In this document: positions 18,401-27,509 of the stretch, piece by piece
Numbering within the stretch: position 1 is the stretch's first letter
How the letters are laid out: each line of letters starts with the position of its first letter
Source of the DNA: Halomonas urmiana
Lineage (GTDB): Bacteria; Pseudomonadota; Gammaproteobacteria; Pseudomonadales; Halomonadaceae
DNA: 36,725 nt
Direction of reading: 5' to 3'
Assembly (NCBI RefSeq): GCF_005780185.1
Contig: NZ_VBUI01000033.1
Coordinates: forward strand, 1 to 36,725
Made by a program: the position numbers and the translations under genes
The notes under the pieces: generated by a model
What the model was told of the DNA's origin: nothing
The model's input: the letters and a program-made list of their open reading frames with translations, nothing else
Databases searched by the model: none

Positions 18401-18909
18401 TCGATCAGCGCGCCGCGCAGGGCATACTCGCCGGGTTCGAAGACCGTCTCCACGGCACGATAGCCGGCGCGTGACAGGGCACTGCGAAACCCTTCGCGAT
18501 CCAGCGTCTGGCCCGCTTCCAGCGTCATGACGCGCCCGGCGATGTAGTCCACGGGCGGTAGGCGCTGCATCAGGGTGTTGATGGCCACCAGCACGATGCC
18601 GTGCTCGCCGTCCTGAAGGCGGCGCAGGGTGCGCAGCCGCGACGAGACGATGTCCTGGTGCGGCGAGAAGCTGTCGTAGGGCAGGGTCTCCCAGTCGGGG
18701 AAGGGCATCACCGGCATTCGGCCATAGAAGCCCAGGTCGCTTTCCAGGCGCTGTGCCGAGGCGGTGTCGGGGGTGATCACCAGCAGCGGCGCGTCTTCGG
18801 CGAGGTGCGCCAGGGCCAGGGCCGTGGCACTGCCCGCCGGGGTCTGCCAGTAGAGGATGTCGCGCAGCCCCTGGGGGCGCGGCGGGTCGAGCGGCGAGAA
18901 GTTCGGCAT
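15460..18909 (-). CDS. mfd: Transcription-repair coupling factor Mfd
   Basis: Mfd recognises RNA polymerase stalled at DNA lesions, pushes it off and recruits UvrA. The 1149 residues match E. coli Mfd (1148). In order: a UvrB-like module (about 1-330), an RNA polymerase-interacting domain (about 480-545, VVHQAHGVGRYRG), the RecG-like translocase with Walker A GDVGFGKTE (628-636) and DEEH (729-732), TATPIPRTL, the TRG region, and the C-terminal domain (about 1000-1149). Nothing is missing. It is divergent from gap, with a predicted -10 (TATGAT on the minus strand, 18958-18963) about 50 bp upstream of the start. The order mfd-gap-nqr is also known from Pseudomonas. Confidence 0.98.
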   Translation of the reverse strand: MPNFSPLDPPRPQGLRDILYWQTPAGSATALALAHLAEDAPLLVITPDTASAQRLESDLGFYGRMPVMPFPDWETLPYDSFSPHQDIVSSRLRTLRRLQDGEHGIVLVAINTLMQRLPPVDYIAGRVMTLEAGQTLDREGFRSALSRAGYRAVETVFEPGEYALRGALIDLFPMGAESPLRIDLFDDEIDTLRHFDPDTQRSQDRVERVELLPAHEYSLSRSAIACFREGFETLFDVDPRQCPLYVDALKGIPSPGLEQYLPLFFDETATLFEHLAEGTRVAMLPGVFEAAEHHWEAIESRFENLGVDPTRPLLPPHRAFVPVAEVFGGIKRHPRVALTEEAEHRHAVTPASQAPPTVTVNARAKQPLAALSTFLDDHPATRVLFVAESRGRREALEETLAPLRLALPHVDDFAGFLESEARLAITEGEIDTGLWLTDPDLAVISETELFGEVVRQSRRREKATDDGELAIRHLSELRPGAPVVHQAHGVGRYRGLETLEAGGQAAEFVTLEYAEGARLYVPVDSLHLISRYAGADDELAPLHRLGSDQWEKARRRAAEKIRDTAAELLDIYARREAREGFACPPPDEEYARFAASFPFEETPDQRAAIHAVIGDLTAPRPMDRVVCGDVGFGKTEVAMRAAFLSVHAGRQVVVLVPTTLLARQHYENFRDRFADTAVNIELISRFTAGKGQAASLKRIEEGQADIVIGTHKLLSKSTRLPKMGLLIIDEEHRFGVAQKERLKSLRSEVDILTMTATPIPRTLNMAMSGIRDLSIIATPPARRLSVKTFVQQRDEAVIKEAILREILRGGQVYFLHNEVKTIETAAETIRELVPEARVGVAHGQLPERSLERIMSNFYHKRFNVLVCSTIIETGIDVPSANTIVIERADKFGLAQLHQLRGRVGRSHHQAYAYLLAPPPRVMSKDAVKRLEAIAGAEDLGAGFTLASHDMEIRGAGELLGEEQSGQMEAVGYGLYMQMLDRAVKAIREGRTPNIEAPLDQGVEVSLNLPALIPDDYLHDVQQRLVMYKRIASAADEAELKELQVEMIDRFGLLPAPVKTLLRQTRLRQRAERLGIARLEAGPEKGRVIFSGQTAVDPLVLVQLIQQAPDRFRLDGADTLRFEASMEQEEARFDAVERLLETLNRKAEAA

Positions 18910-18957
18910 GCGATTCGGTACCCAGCCGTGTTCGTGAGCGGTGTGTGAAGTGGCTTC

Positions 18958-18996
18958 ATCATACCAGCCCCGGCGTGGCGCTGTAGTCGGGGACAG
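18958..18996 (-). promoter_or_regulatory. Putative mfd promoter with LexA-like palindrome
   Basis: On the minus strand TATGAT (18958-18963) is a good -10. Where the -35 should be lies CTGTAGTCGGGGACAG (18981-18996), which fits the enterobacterial LexA pattern CTGT-N8-ACAG exactly. A second half-similar CTGT-N9-ACAG follows at 19001-19017. One exact match by chance in a window this size is plausible. The GGGGACAGGTTTCTG wording also resembles REP-like sequences, so the operator call is tentative. Confidence 0.3.
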
Positions 18997-19037
18997 GTTT
19001 CTGTAAAACCCCTACAGCGGCTGCGACCATCCTGCGA

Positions 19038-19066
19038 TTGCCCCCGGGAGCATCCCCCCGGATAAT
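19038..19066 (+). promoter_or_regulatory. Sigma-70 promoter for gap
   Basis: TTGCCC (19038-19043) and GATAAT (19061-19066) have exact 17-bp spacing (4 and 5 of 6 matches). The predicted transcript starts near 19073 and has a short leader to the GTG at 19111. Confidence 0.6.
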
Positions 19067-19110
19067 GCCCCACAGTTACCCTCACTATTCTCACCCAGGA
19101 GAGGCCACCC

Positions 19111-20574
19111 GTGAGCCAGCAGTCCCCCGATACCGTCTTCCAGGAATGGCACGACAACCAGGCGATCGCCGAGCAGATGATCCCGATGATCGGCAGCCTC
19201 TATCGCCACAACAACGTGGTCGTGACCATGTTCGGGCGGTCGCTGTTCAACCGCAGCGTGATCCGCATCCTCAAGGATCATCGCTTCGTGCGTAAGGTCG
19301 AGGGAACCGAGCTCTCCGTGCAGGACACCTTCCCGCTGGTCAAGGCCATGATGGACCTGAACCTGGGGCCGGCTCACGTCGACGTGGGCAAGCTGGGCGT
19401 GGCCTTCAAGCAGCGCGGCGACGGCGATGCCGAGGCCTTCCTGCGCGAGCAGCTCAGCGAGATCGTCGATGCCCACGACCCGGACGCCGGCAATGGCAAG
19501 TCCAAGGACGTGGTGCTCTACGGCTTCGGCCGCATCGGCCGCATCCTCGCGCGGGTGTTGGTCGAGAAGGCCGGCGGTGGCAACCTGCTGCGCCTGCGCG
19601 CCATCGTGGTGCGCGGCCGGGGCGACATCGCCAAGGACCTGGAGAAGCGCGCCAGCCTGCTGCGTCGCGACTCGGTCCACGGCCCGTTCGACGGCACCAT
19701 CAGCGTCGACGTCGAGTCGCGCACCCTGATCGCCAACGGCAACGCCATCAAGGTGATCTACGCCGACTCGCCGGCCGAGGTCGACTACACCGCCTATGGC
19801 ATCGACAACGCCGTGGTGGTCGACAACACCGGCATCTGGCGCGACGCCGAGGGCCTGGGCCAGCACCTCGCGTGCAAGGGCGTGGCCAAGGCGCTGCTGA
19901 CCGCGCCGGGCAAGGGCGAGGTCAAGAACATCGTCTACGGCATCAACCACCAGGACATTCGCGACGAGGACCGCATCATCTCCGCGGCCTCCTGTACGAC
20001 CAACGCCATCGTGCCGGTGCTCAAGGTGCTCAACGACGAGTTCGGCGTCGAGCATGGCCACGTGGAGACCGTGCACTCCTACACCAACGATCAGAACCTG
20101 ATCGACAACTACCACAAGGGCGATCGTCGCGGTCGCAGCGCCCCGCTCAACATGGTGCTGACCGAGACCGGTGCCGCCAAGGCGGTCGCCAAGGCGCTGC
20201 CCGAGTTCGAGGGCAAGCTGACCGGCAACGCCATCCGCGTGCCGACCCCCAACGTCTCCATGGCGATCCTCAACCTGCGCCTGGACAGGGAGACCGACGC
20301 CGAGGCGCTGAACAACTTCCTGCGGCGCATGTCGCTGGACTCCCCCTACCAGAAGCAGATCGACTTCGTCGACTCGCCGGAGGTGGTCTCCACCGACTTC
20401 GTCGGCAACCGTCACGCCGGCATCGTCGACGCCAAGGCGACCATCGCCAACGGCAAGAATGCCGTCCTCTATGTCTGGTACGACAACGAGTTCGGCTACA
20501 GCTGCCAGGTGATCCGCATCCTGCAGCAGGTCTCCAACGTGCACTTCCTCAAGCTGCCCCGCGCCCAGGCCTGA
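19111..20574 (+). CDS. Glyceraldehyde-3-phosphate dehydrogenase, long form
   Basis: A 487-residue GAPDH-like protein, about 150 residues longer than the classical enzyme. The extra part is mostly an N-terminal extension (about 1-130) that precedes the Rossmann motif GFGRIGR (138-144). The catalytic cysteine is C295 in ASCTTNA and the helper histidine is probably H322 in ETVHSYT. The C-terminal WYDNEFGYS motif is intact. The same long form sits between mfd and nqr in Pseudomonas, so it is an orthologous group of its own; cofactor preference and the direction of its main flux cannot be told from sequence. The GTG start has an AGGAGAGG ribosome-binding site at 19097-19104. The stop is followed by the compound repeat and terminator. 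Confidence 0.93.
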   Translation: MSQQSPDTVFQEWHDNQAIAEQMIPMIGSLYRHNNVVVTMFGRSLFNRSVIRILKDHRFVRKVEGTELSVQDTFPLVKAMMDLNLGPAHVDVGKLGVAFKQRGDGDAEAFLREQLSEIVDAHDPDAGNGKSKDVVLYGFGRIGRILARVLVEKAGGGNLLRLRAIVVRGRGDIAKDLEKRASLLRRDSVHGPFDGTISVDVESRTLIANGNAIKVIYADSPAEVDYTAYGIDNAVVVDNTGIWRDAEGLGQHLACKGVAKALLTAPGKGEVKNIVYGINHQDIRDEDRIISAASCTTNAIVPVLKVLNDEFGVEHGHVETVHSYTNDQNLIDNYHKGDRRGRSAPLNMVLTETGAAKAVAKALPEFEGKLTGNAIRVPTPNVSMAILNLRLDRETDAEALNNFLRRMSLDSPYQKQIDFVDSPEVVSTDFVGNRHAGIVDAKATIANGKNAVLYVWYDNEFGYSCQVIRILQQVSNVHFLKLPRAQA

Positions 20575-20615
20575 TACCCTTCGGGCAGCGCCAAGCGCCC
20601 TTCGGGTAGCACCGA

Positions 20616-20650
20616 GCAGCCAAGCGCCGAGCCGCCAAGCTGACCCGTGA
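20616..20650 (+). repeat. 35-nt dispersed element, copy B (downstream of gap)
   Basis: This element is 33/35 identical to 1094-1128. It lies 41 bp after the gap stop, behind two further GCGCCAAGCGCCC-like words (20588-20600). It holds GCCAAGC twice, the reverse complement of seven bases of the octad unit of the array at 20744-20855, so motif and array are inverted repeats of one another around the terminator. Its end is followed by a GAGATAGATCA spacer comparable to GAGATAGAACA after copy A. Confidence 0.9.
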
Positions 20651-20680
20651 CAGGCGGGTGTCGCTGAAGAGATAGATCAG

Positions 20681-20720
20681 GAACCCTCACGGAGCGACTC
20701 CGATGGGGGTTCTTGCTTTT
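20681..20720 (+). terminator. Intrinsic terminator of gap
   Basis: GAACCCTC-type left arm (from 20681) and GGGGGTTC right arm (to 20712) form a hairpin with a CGGAG/CTCCG upper stem (20690-20694 with 20698-20702) and a small internal mismatch. TTGCTTTT follows as the U-tract. Confidence 0.8.
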
Positions 20721-20743
20721 GCTGATGTAGTCGGCACAACCTC

Positions 20744-20855
20744 GCTTGGCAGCTTGGCCGCTTGGCCGCTTGGCCGCTTGGCAGCTTGGCCGCTTGGCCG
20801 CTTGGCCGCTTGGCCGCTTGGCCGCTTGGCCGCTTGGCCGCTTGGCCGCTTGGCC
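20744..20855. repeat. Octanucleotide tandem array, 14 copies
   Basis: Fourteen copies of GCTTGGCC or GCTTGGCA in a row; the first and fifth copies carry the A, the others are identical. A degenerate fifteenth copy (GCTTTGCG) follows. The array ends about 20 bp upstream of the -35 of the predicted nqr promoter. All frames through it are open on some strand, which creates false protein extensions. The full gap 20575-21031 holds this array, the 35-nt element, the gap terminator and the nqr promoter. Confidence 0.97.
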
Positions 20856-20876
20856 GCTTTGCGACCATAGGTCAGG

Positions 20877-20905
20877 TGGTCATCCCTGACGCTTGTCTTT
20901 ATAAT
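20877..20905 (+). promoter_or_regulatory. Sigma-70 promoter of the nqr operon
   Basis: A perfect TATAAT (20900-20905) follows TGGTCA (20877-20882, 4 of 6) at 17 bp. It lies about 125 bp upstream of the nqrA start, leaving a leader of roughly 120 nt in which I see no recognised riboswitch. Confidence 0.65.
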
Positions 20906-21031
20906 ACGGTGGATTTTTCGGGGTGGTTCGAGCGAGCCTCGGGCCTGTCTGGTAACGTACTGAAAACAGAAGAATTCGAATCCATTCGAACCCCTTTCTT
21001 CATCTATCCGATCCATCAACTGGGCGAGACT

Positions 21032-22381
21032 ATGATCGAAGTCAAGAAAGGCCTGGATCTCCCCATCGCGGGGACACCGGAGGAGCGTATCGAGGATGCG
21101 CGACCGGTGCGCCATGTGGCCGTCCTGGGCACCGACTACGTCGGCATGAAGCCGACCATGGAGGTCCGTGAGGGAGACAGGGTCAAGCTTGGCCAGCTGC
21201 TCTTCACCGACAAGAAGATCGACGGGGTGCGCTTCACGGCCCCGGCCGCCGGCGAGATCGTCGCCATCCACCGCGGCGAGAAGCGCAAGCTGCTGTCGGT
21301 GGTGATCAAGGTCGACGAGACCGAGGAGGCGGTCGAGTTCACCGCCCACGGCCGTGACAAGCTGGAGAGCCTGGAGCGTCAAGCCGTGGTCGATCAGCTG
21401 GTCGAGTCGGGGCTGTGGACCGCGCTGCGCACGCGTCCCTTCTCGCGCACCCCGGCCGTCGACGGCACGCCGACCGATATCTTCGTCACCGCCATCGATA
21501 CCCATCCGCTGTCTGCCGATCCTGCCGCTATCATCAACGAGCAGGCCGAGGCCTTCGAAGATGGCCTGAAGGTGCTGAGCCGCCTCACCGAGGGGCGGGT
21601 CTACCTCTGCACGGCGCCCGAGGCGCGCGTGCCGGGTGGCGATCTCAAGGGCGTGCAGCAGGAGACCTTCGGCGGTCCGCACCCGGCCGGTCTCGTGGGT
21701 ACGCACATCCATCATCTCTCGCCCGTTGGCCTGCACAAGCGTGTCTGGCACATCGGCTATCAGGACGTCATCGCCTTCGGCAAGTTGTTCGCCGAGGGCA
21801 AGCTCGACGTCAATCGTGTGATCGCCGTGGGTGGCCCGCGCGCCGAGAACCCGCGCCTGCTGCGTACCCGCATCGGCGCCAGCGCCGACGAACTGCTCGC
21901 CGGTGAGGTGATCGATCCCCACGGCACCCGCGTGATCTCAGGCTCGGTGTTCGCCGGGGCTATCTGCGAGGGAAGCCTGCGGTATCTGGGGCGTTTCCAT
22001 AACCAGGTCAGCCTGCTCGAGGAGGGCAACAAGCGCGTGTTCATGGGCTGGATGTCGCCCGGCAAGAACCGCCACTCCGTGATGGGCATCTACCTGTCCA
22101 AGATTACGGGCCTGCGCAACTACGCGCCGACCACCTCGACCAACGGCTCCGAGCGGGCCATGGTGCCGGTAGGGACCTACGAGGAGGTGATGCCGCTGGA
22201 CATCCTGCCCACCCAGCTGCTGCGCACGCTGATCGTCGGCGATATCGAGACGGGAATGTCACTGGGCTGCCTGGAGCTGGATGAAGAGGACCTCGCGCTG
22301 TGCACCTACGTGTGCCCCGGCAAGTACGAGTATGGTCCCATCCTGCGCGATAACCTCACCATGATCGAGAAAGAGGCCTGA
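21032..22381 (+). CDS. nqrA: Na+-translocating NADH:quinone reductase subunit A
   Basis: NqrA is the peripheral cytoplasmic subunit of Na+-NQR, the respiratory sodium pump that oxidises NADH and reduces ubiquinone. The 449 residues match the family length (446 in Vibrio cholerae). The typical start [14 protein letters not shown], the [16 protein letters not shown] stretch and the C-terminal [13 protein letters not shown] are all present. The reading frame is open 270 bases further upstream through the octad array, but that extension is repeat translation and is not counted. The ribosome-binding site is weak (GGGCGAG). The stop overlaps the nqrB ATG by one base. First gene of a six-gene operon. 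Confidence 0.97.
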   Translation: MIEVKKGLDLPIAGTPEERIEDARPVRHVAVLGTDYVGMKPTMEVREGDRVKLGQLLFTDKKIDGVRFTAPAAGEIVAIHRGEKRKLLSVVIKVDETEEAVEFTAHGRDKLESLERQAVVDQLVESGLWTALRTRPFSRTPAVDGTPTDIFVTAIDTHPLSADPAAIINEQAEAFEDGLKVLSRLTEGRVYLCTAPEARVPGGDLKGVQQETFGGPHPAGLVGTHIHHLSPVGLHKRVWHIGYQDVIAFGKLFAEGKLDVNRVIAVGGPRAENPRLLRTRIGASADELLAGEVIDPHGTRVISGSVFAGAICEGSLRYLGRFHNQVSLLEEGNKRVFMGWMSPGKNRHSVMGIYLSKITGLRNYAPTTSTNGSERAMVPVGTYEEVMPLDILPTQLLRTLIVGDIETGMSLGCLELDEEDLALCTYVCPGKYEYGPILRDNLTMIEKEA

Positions 22382-23607
22382 TGATGGGTATCCGACAGAC
22401 ACTCGACAATCTCGAACCCCACTTCCACAAGGGTGGCAAGTACGAGAAGTTCTATCCCCTCTTTGAGGCGGTGGACACCATCTTCTACGCCCCGCCGGAT
22501 GTGGCCAAGACCACCGCGCACGTGCGCGACGGCATCGATCTCAAGCGCATCATGATCACCGTCTGGCTGTGCACCTTCCCGGCCATGCTCTTCGGCATGT
22601 GGGCCGCCGGCTGGCAGACCAACCTGGCCATCGCCGAGGGCTTCGGTGCCCCGAGCGGCTGGCGCGAGGCGATCATCATGACGCTGGCCGGCGGTCATGA
22701 CCCGAGCAGCCTGTGGGCCAACTTCGTGCTCGGTGCCACCTACTTCCTGCCGATCTATCTGGTGACCTTCGTGGTCGGCGGCTTCTGGGAGGTGCTGTTC
22801 GCGATCAAGCGCGGCCACGAGGTCAACGAGGGCTTCTTCGTCACCTCGGTGCTCTTCGCCCTGATCCTGCCGGCCACCATTCCGCTGTGGCAGGTGGCGC
22901 TCGGCATCACCTTCGGCGTGGTGATCGGCAAGGAGATCTTCGGCGGCACCGGTAAGAACTTCCTCAACCCGGCGCTGACCGGCCGTGCCTTCCTCTACTT
23001 CGCCTATCCGGCACAGATCTCCGGTGATGCGGTATGGGTAGCGGCCGACGGCTACACCGGCGCGACGGCGCTCTCCATCGCCTTCCAGGACGGCATGTCG
23101 GCCCTCTCCAGCCAGTTCAGCTGGGCGGATGCCTTCCTCGGCTTCGTTCCCGGCTCGGTGGGTGAGGTCTCGACCCTGGCCATCCTGATCGGCGCCGCGG
23201 TGCTGCTGTGGACCAAGATCGCCTCCTGGCGGATCATGCTCGGCGTGTTCCTGGGCATGGTGGCGACCAGCGCGCTCTTCAACCTGATCGGCTCCGACAC
23301 CAACGCGATGTTCGCCATGCCCTGGTACTGGCACCTGGTGGTGGGCGGTTTCGCCTTCGGCATGGTCTTCATGGCCACCGACCCGGTCTCCGCCTCGATG
23401 ACCAATCAGGGTCGCCTGATCTTCGGCGCCCTCATCGGTGTCATGACCGTACTGATTCGCGTCGTCAACCCGGCGTTCCCCGAAGGCATCATGCTGGCGA
23501 TCCTGTTCGCCAACCTGTTCGCCCCGCTGATCGACCACTTCTTTGTCCAGGCCAACATCAAGCGCCGCCTGCAGCGCACCGGTGTACCGGCCGAGGAGAC
23601 TGCCTGA
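22381..23607 (+). CDS. nqrB: Na+-translocating NADH:quinone reductase subunit B
   Basis: NqrB is an integral membrane subunit with about ten transmembrane helices. It carries covalently bound FMN and riboflavin and lines the sodium path. The 408-residue sequence shows the FMN attachment motif [10 protein letters not shown], with the flavinylated threonine at T229, and the conserved [20 protein letters not shown] segment. FMN is attached by the flavin transferase ApbE, which is not encoded next to this operon. Start and stop overlap neighbouring genes by one base each (TGATG), so translation is coupled. Confidence 0.98.
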   Translation: MMGIRQTLDNLEPHFHKGGKYEKFYPLFEAVDTIFYAPPDVAKTTAHVRDGIDLKRIMITVWLCTFPAMLFGMWAAGWQTNLAIAEGFGAPSGWREAIIMTLAGGHDPSSLWANFVLGATYFLPIYLVTFVVGGFWEVLFAIKRGHEVNEGFFVTSVLFALILPATIPLWQVALGITFGVVIGKEIFGGTGKNFLNPALTGRAFLYFAYPAQISGDAVWVAADGYTGATALSIAFQDGMSALSSQFSWADAFLGFVPGSVGEVSTLAILIGAAVLLWTKIASWRIMLGVFLGMVATSALFNLIGSDTNAMFAMPWYWHLVVGGFAFGMVFMATDPVSASMTNQGRLIFGALIGVMTVLIRVVNPAFPEGIMLAILFANLFAPLIDHFFVQANIKRRLQRTGVPAEETA

Positions 23608-24425
23608 TGGCACAGAGCAACAACTCCATCAAGAAGATCCTGACGGTGGCGTTCGCACTTAGTCTCGTGTGTGCCGTCATCGTCTCCACCGCCGCGGTGG
23701 CCCTGCGTTCGAAGCAACAGTTCAACCAGGAGCTGGACCGCAAGACCAATATCCTCGAGGTGGCCCAGCTCTATGAGTCCGGCATGGACGTGAACGAGAC
23801 GTTCGAGTCGGTCATCACGCCGCGGGTGGTGGATCTGCGCAGCGGCGAGTACACCGACGAGTTCGACCCCTCCACCTATGAGGGCTTCCAGGCGCGTCGT
23901 GACCCGGCGGCATCCCGTACCCTCTCGGGGGAAAAGGACATCGCCGGCCTGACCCGTCAGGAGCACTACAGCACCGTCTACCTGGTGGGCGATCCGGACG
24001 ACCCCGAGCAGATCATCCTGCCGATCCGCGGCCAGGGCCTGTGGGGCCTGATGCGTGGCTTCCTCTCCGTGGAAGGCGACGGCAACACCATCGTCGGCAT
24101 CACCTACTACGAACACGCCGAGACGCCCGGGCTGGGGGGTGAGGTCAACAACCCGCGCTGGCAGGCCCAGTGGGAAGGCAAGGAGATCTTCGACGAGAGC
24201 GGAGAACTCGCGCCGGCGATCCGCCTGGTCAAGGGCGGCGCCAGTGGTGAGAACGAGGTCGACGCCCTCTCCGGGGCTACCCTGACCAGTCGTGGCGTGA
24301 CCAACATGCTGCAGTTCTGGCTCAGCCCCGAGGGCTTCGGTAATTATCTGGCCAGTTTCCGTGAGGGGACCAGCCAGGACGCCGCCCAGGGCGCCGACGT
24401 CGAACTCGAAAGTGAAGGAGCCTGA
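23607..24425 (+). CDS. nqrC: Na+-translocating NADH:quinone reductase subunit C
   Basis: NqrC has one N-terminal membrane helix (about 11-32) and a periplasmic FMN-binding domain. The flavinylation motif SGATLTS places the modified threonine at T225, the same number as in Vibrio cholerae Nqr[11 protein letters not shown] and [11 protein letters not shown] are the other family blocks. The protein has 272 residues. The true start is the ATG overlapping the nqrB stop; the frame is open further upstream inside nqrB but that part is a shadow. Confidence 0.97.
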   Translation: MAQSNNSIKKILTVAFALSLVCAVIVSTAAVALRSKQQFNQELDRKTNILEVAQLYESGMDVNETFESVITPRVVDLRSGEYTDEFDPSTYEGFQARRDPAASRTLSGEKDIAGLTRQEHYSTVYLVGDPDDPEQIILPIRGQGLWGLMRGFLSVEGDGNTIVGITYYEHAETPGLGGEVNNPRWQAQWEGKEIFDESGELAPAIRLVKGGASGENEVDALSGATLTSRGVTNMLQFWLSPEGFGNYLASFREGTSQDAAQGADVELESEGA

Positions 24426-24427
24426 CC

Positions 24428-25096
24428 ATGTCTGCTGCCAACGCAAAGAGCGTCCTGACGACGCCAATCTTCAAGAACAACCCCATCGCCCTGCAGATCC
24501 TGGGGATCTGTTCGGCCTTGGCGGTAACCACCAGCATGAGCGTCTCGCTGGTCATGACGCTGGCGGTGATCTTCGTGACGGCCTTCTCGAACCTGTTCGT
24601 GTCGCTGATCCGTCACCACATCCCGTCCGCCATCCGCATCATCGTGCAGATGACCATCATTGCCTCGCTGGTCATCGTGGTGGACCAGATCCTCAAGGCC
24701 TACGCCTACGAGATGTCCAAGCAGCTCTCGGTGTTCGTCGGCCTGATCATCACCAACTGCATCGTGATGGGGCGTGCCGAAGGCTTCGCCATGACCAATA
24801 CCCCGGGGATGTCCTTCCTGGACGGCATCGGCAACGGCATCGGCTACGGCTTCATCCTGATGACCGTGGGCTTCTTCCGCGAGCTGCTCGGTGCCGGCAG
24901 CGTGTTCGGCTTCACCGTGCTGCAGCCGGTGCAGGATGGCGGCTGGTACGTGCCCAACGGCCTGCTGCTGCTGCCGCCGTCGGCGTTCTTCATCATCGGC
25001 CTGATCATCTGGGTGCTGCGCTCGGTCAGCCCGGAGCAGATCGAGGAGAACGAGTTCAAGATGAAGGAAAACACCCAGCCGAAGGAGGCCGTGTAA
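24428..25096 (+). CDS. nqrD: Na+-translocating NADH:quinone reductase subunit D
   Basis: NqrD is a six-helix membrane subunit that pairs with NqrE as an inverted-topology relative. It contributes cysteines C28 (ILGICSALA) and C111 ([13 protein letters not shown]) to the intramembrane [2Fe-2S] centre shared by the two subunits. Length is 222 residues. It begins two bases after nqrC and ends one base before nqrE. A GAAGGAG ribosome-binding site lies in the end of nqrC. Confidence 0.97.
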   Translation: MSAANAKSVLTTPIFKNNPIALQILGICSALAVTTSMSVSLVMTLAVIFVTAFSNLFVSLIRHHIPSAIRIIVQMTIIASLVIVVDQILKAYAYEMSKQLSVFVGLIITNCIVMGRAEGFAMTNTPGMSFLDGIGNGIGYGFILMTVGFFRELLGAGSVFGFTVLQPVQDGGWYVPNGLLLLPPSAFFIIGLIIWVLRSVSPEQIEENEFKMKENTQPKEAV

Positions 25097-25097
25097 C

Positions 25098-25715
<618 letters not shown>

Positions 25716-25730
25716 GGCAGGTCGTGCTCT

Positions 25731-25755
25731 CCCGGCGGCCGTGTGTGCCGCCGGG
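25731..25755 (+). promoter_or_regulatory. Stem-loop between nqrE and nqrF
   Basis: A perfect 9-bp stem CCCGGCGGC/GCCGCCGGG (25731-25739 with 25747-25755) encloses a 7-nt loop CGTGTGT in the only sizeable gap of the operon. No U-tract follows, so full termination is unlikely. It could slow 3' decay of the nqrA-E part or set nqrF level by processing. Confidence 0.6.
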
Positions 25756-25787
25756 GTCCAGGCAACGTCAAGCAATAGGAAACCGAC

Positions 25788-27020
25788 ATGGTTGATACAA
25801 CACTCATCTTGCTCGGTGTGGTCATGTTCACCCTGGTCGTCATCGGCCTGGTTCTGGTGATCCTGGCTGCCCGCAGCAGGCTCGTCAGCACCGGGGACGT
25901 GACCATCGAGGTCAACGACGACCCCGATCACACCCTGACCACCCAGGCCGGCGGCAAGCTGCTCAACACCCTGGCCGCCAACGGTATCTTCCTCTCTTCC
26001 GCCTGCGGTGGCGGTGGCTCCTGCGCGCAGTGCAAGTGCCGCGTGGAGGAGGGCGGTGGTGCCATCCTGCCCACCGAGGAGTCCCACTTCACCCTGCGCG
26101 AGAAGAAGGAAGGCTGGCGCCTCTCCTGCCAGGTGCCGGTGAAGCAGGACATGAAGATCGAGGTCCCGGAGGAGGTCTTCGGCGTCAAGCAGTGGGAATG
26201 CGAGGTCATCGAGAACCCCAACGTCGCCACCTTCATCAAGGAGCTCAACCTCAAGCTGCCCGAGGGCGAGGAAGTGGCTTTCCGTGCCGGCGGCTACGTG
26301 CAGCTGGTGGCACCGCCCTACGACATCAAGTTCTCCGACTTCGATATCGAGGAAGAGTACCGGGGCGATTGGGAGAAGTTCGGCCTGTTCGACATCTCCC
26401 ACAAGAACAGCGAGGAGATCATCCGCGCCTACTCCATGGCGAACTACCCGGACGAGAAGGGCATCCTCAAGTTCAACATCCGTATCGCCACGCCGCCGCC
26501 CAACTCCAGTCACCCGCCGGGCCTGATGTCCACCTACGTCTTCGCGCTGAAGCCGGGTGACAAGGTCACCGTGATGGGGCCCTTCGGTGAGTTCTTCGCC
26601 AAGGACACCGATGCCGAGATGATCTTCATCGGCGGTGGTGCGGGCATGGCGCCGATGCGCAGCCACATCTTCGATCAGCTCAAGCGTCTCAAGACCGACC
26701 GCAAGATCACCTTCTGGTACGGCGCACGCTCCTGGCGCGAGACCTTCTACAACGAAGAGTATGACCAGCTGGCCGAGGAGTTCCCGAACTTCGAGTGGCA
26801 CCTGGCACTCTCCGACCCGCAGCCGGAGGACAACTGGGAAGGGCCGACCGGCTTCATCCACAATGTCCTCTACGAGAACTACCTCAAGGACCACCCGGCC
26901 CCCGAAGACTGCGAGTACTACATGTGCGGGCCGCCCATGATGAATGCCTCCTGTATCAAGCTGCTGGTGGACATGGGCGTCGAGCCCGAGAACATCCTGC
27001 TGGATGATTTCGGCGGCTGA
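25788..27020 (+). CDS. nqrF: Na+-translocating NADH:quinone reductase subunit F
   Basis: NqrF is the electron entry subunit, oxidising NADH at FAD and passing electrons through a [2Fe-2S] cluster. It has an N-terminal membrane helix (about 5-28). A ferredoxin domain carries cysteines C73, C79, C82 and C114 ([14 protein letters not shown]). The FAD part has RAYSMANYP, and the NADH part has [12 protein letters not shown] and MCGPPMM. Length is 410 residues. An AGGAAA ribosome-binding site precedes the ATG. A terminator follows shortly after the stop. Confidence 0.98.
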   Translation: MVDTTLILLGVVMFTLVVIGLVLVILAARSRLVSTGDVTIEVNDDPDHTLTTQAGGKLLNTLAANGIFLSSACGGGGSCAQCKCRVEEGGGAILPTEESHFTLREKKEGWRLSCQVPVKQDMKIEVPEEVFGVKQWECEVIENPNVATFIKELNLKLPEGEEVAFRAGGYVQLVAPPYDIKFSDFDIEEEYRGDWEKFGLFDISHKNSEEIIRAYSMANYPDEKGILKFNIRIATPPPNSSHPPGLMSTYVFALKPGDKVTVMGPFGEFFAKDTDAEMIFIGGGAGMAPMRSHIFDQLKRLKTDRKITFWYGARSWRETFYNEEYDQLAEEFPNFEWHLALSDPQPEDNWEGPTGFIHNVLYENYLKDHPAPEDCEYYMCGPPMMNASCIKLLVDMGVEPENILLDDFGG

Positions 27021-27044
27021 TCTCGCTCGCCATGCGGCACATCC

Positions 27045-27070
27045 GGGCCGGCCGAGAGGCCGGCCCCTTT
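27045..27070 (+). terminator. Intrinsic terminator of the nqr operon
   Basis: A perfect 9-bp stem GGGCCGGCC/GGCCGGCCC (27045-27053 with 27058-27066) has a GAGA loop followed by CTTTGT. It lies 25 bp after the nqrF stop. Confidence 0.8.
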
Positions 27071-27244
27071 GTATCGGGGCCTGCGGCGATCACCGGTCGC
27101 CGCTCCCCACTTCTGCCGCCCGACATGCCGATCGCCTACGGTCGTCATCTCAGGCCCCAGAAGGTCGACGCCATGGACCCCGCACGGTCTTATGTTGTCA
27201 CACGGTTGGACGCCTAGCCCTTTTCGCTCTCTAGGAGACACGAC

Positions 27245-27499
27245 ATGACCCTTTTCCTGGTGGTATTCGCCTTCATGCTGCTGATCGTCGCCGCCATGGC
27301 CATCGGCGTGATCATGGGGCGCAAGCCCATCGCCGGCACCTGTGGCGGTCTCAATCAGCTCGGACTCAAGGAAGGGTGCGACGTCTGCGGCGGCAAGGAC
27401 GAGGTCTGCGAGGAGGAGAATCGCAAGCGCTCAAGCGCCCGTCGCCGCAGCGACGAGAGCCGCGGTGCCGACCTGGGCTACGACGCCACCAAGCGTTAA
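27245..27499 (+). CDS. nqrM: Na+-NQR maturation protein NqrM
   Basis: NqrM is a small membrane protein needed for assembly of Na+-NQR, probably delivering iron for the NqrD/NqrE cluster. The 84-residue sequence has one N-terminal membrane helix (about 3-24), then GRKPIAGTCGGL and four cysteines C33, C45, C48 and C55 in the family spacing, followed by a charged tail. An AGGAG ribosome-binding site (27233-27237) fixes the start. It follows nqrF directly across 224 bp. In Vibrio and Pseudomonas the apbE gene stands between them, and here that gene is absent. Confidence 0.95.
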   Translation: MTLFLVVFAFMLLIVAAMAIGVIMGRKPIAGTCGGLNQLGLKEGCDVCGGKDEVCEEENRKRSSARRRSDESRGADLGYDATKR

Positions 27500-27509
27500 T
27501 CTCCACGAG

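Noticed and set aside
15220..18474. 1084-codon open frame on the plus strand opposite mfd
   Set aside because: Mfd on the minus strand is complete and full of motifs; the antisense translation is rich in Gly, Ala, Leu, Gln and His without any domain.
20762..21031. 90-codon N-terminal extension of NqrA through the octad array
   Set aside because: Translation of the tandem repeat (AAWPLGRL units) followed by promoter sequence; family proteins start at [11 protein letters not shown].
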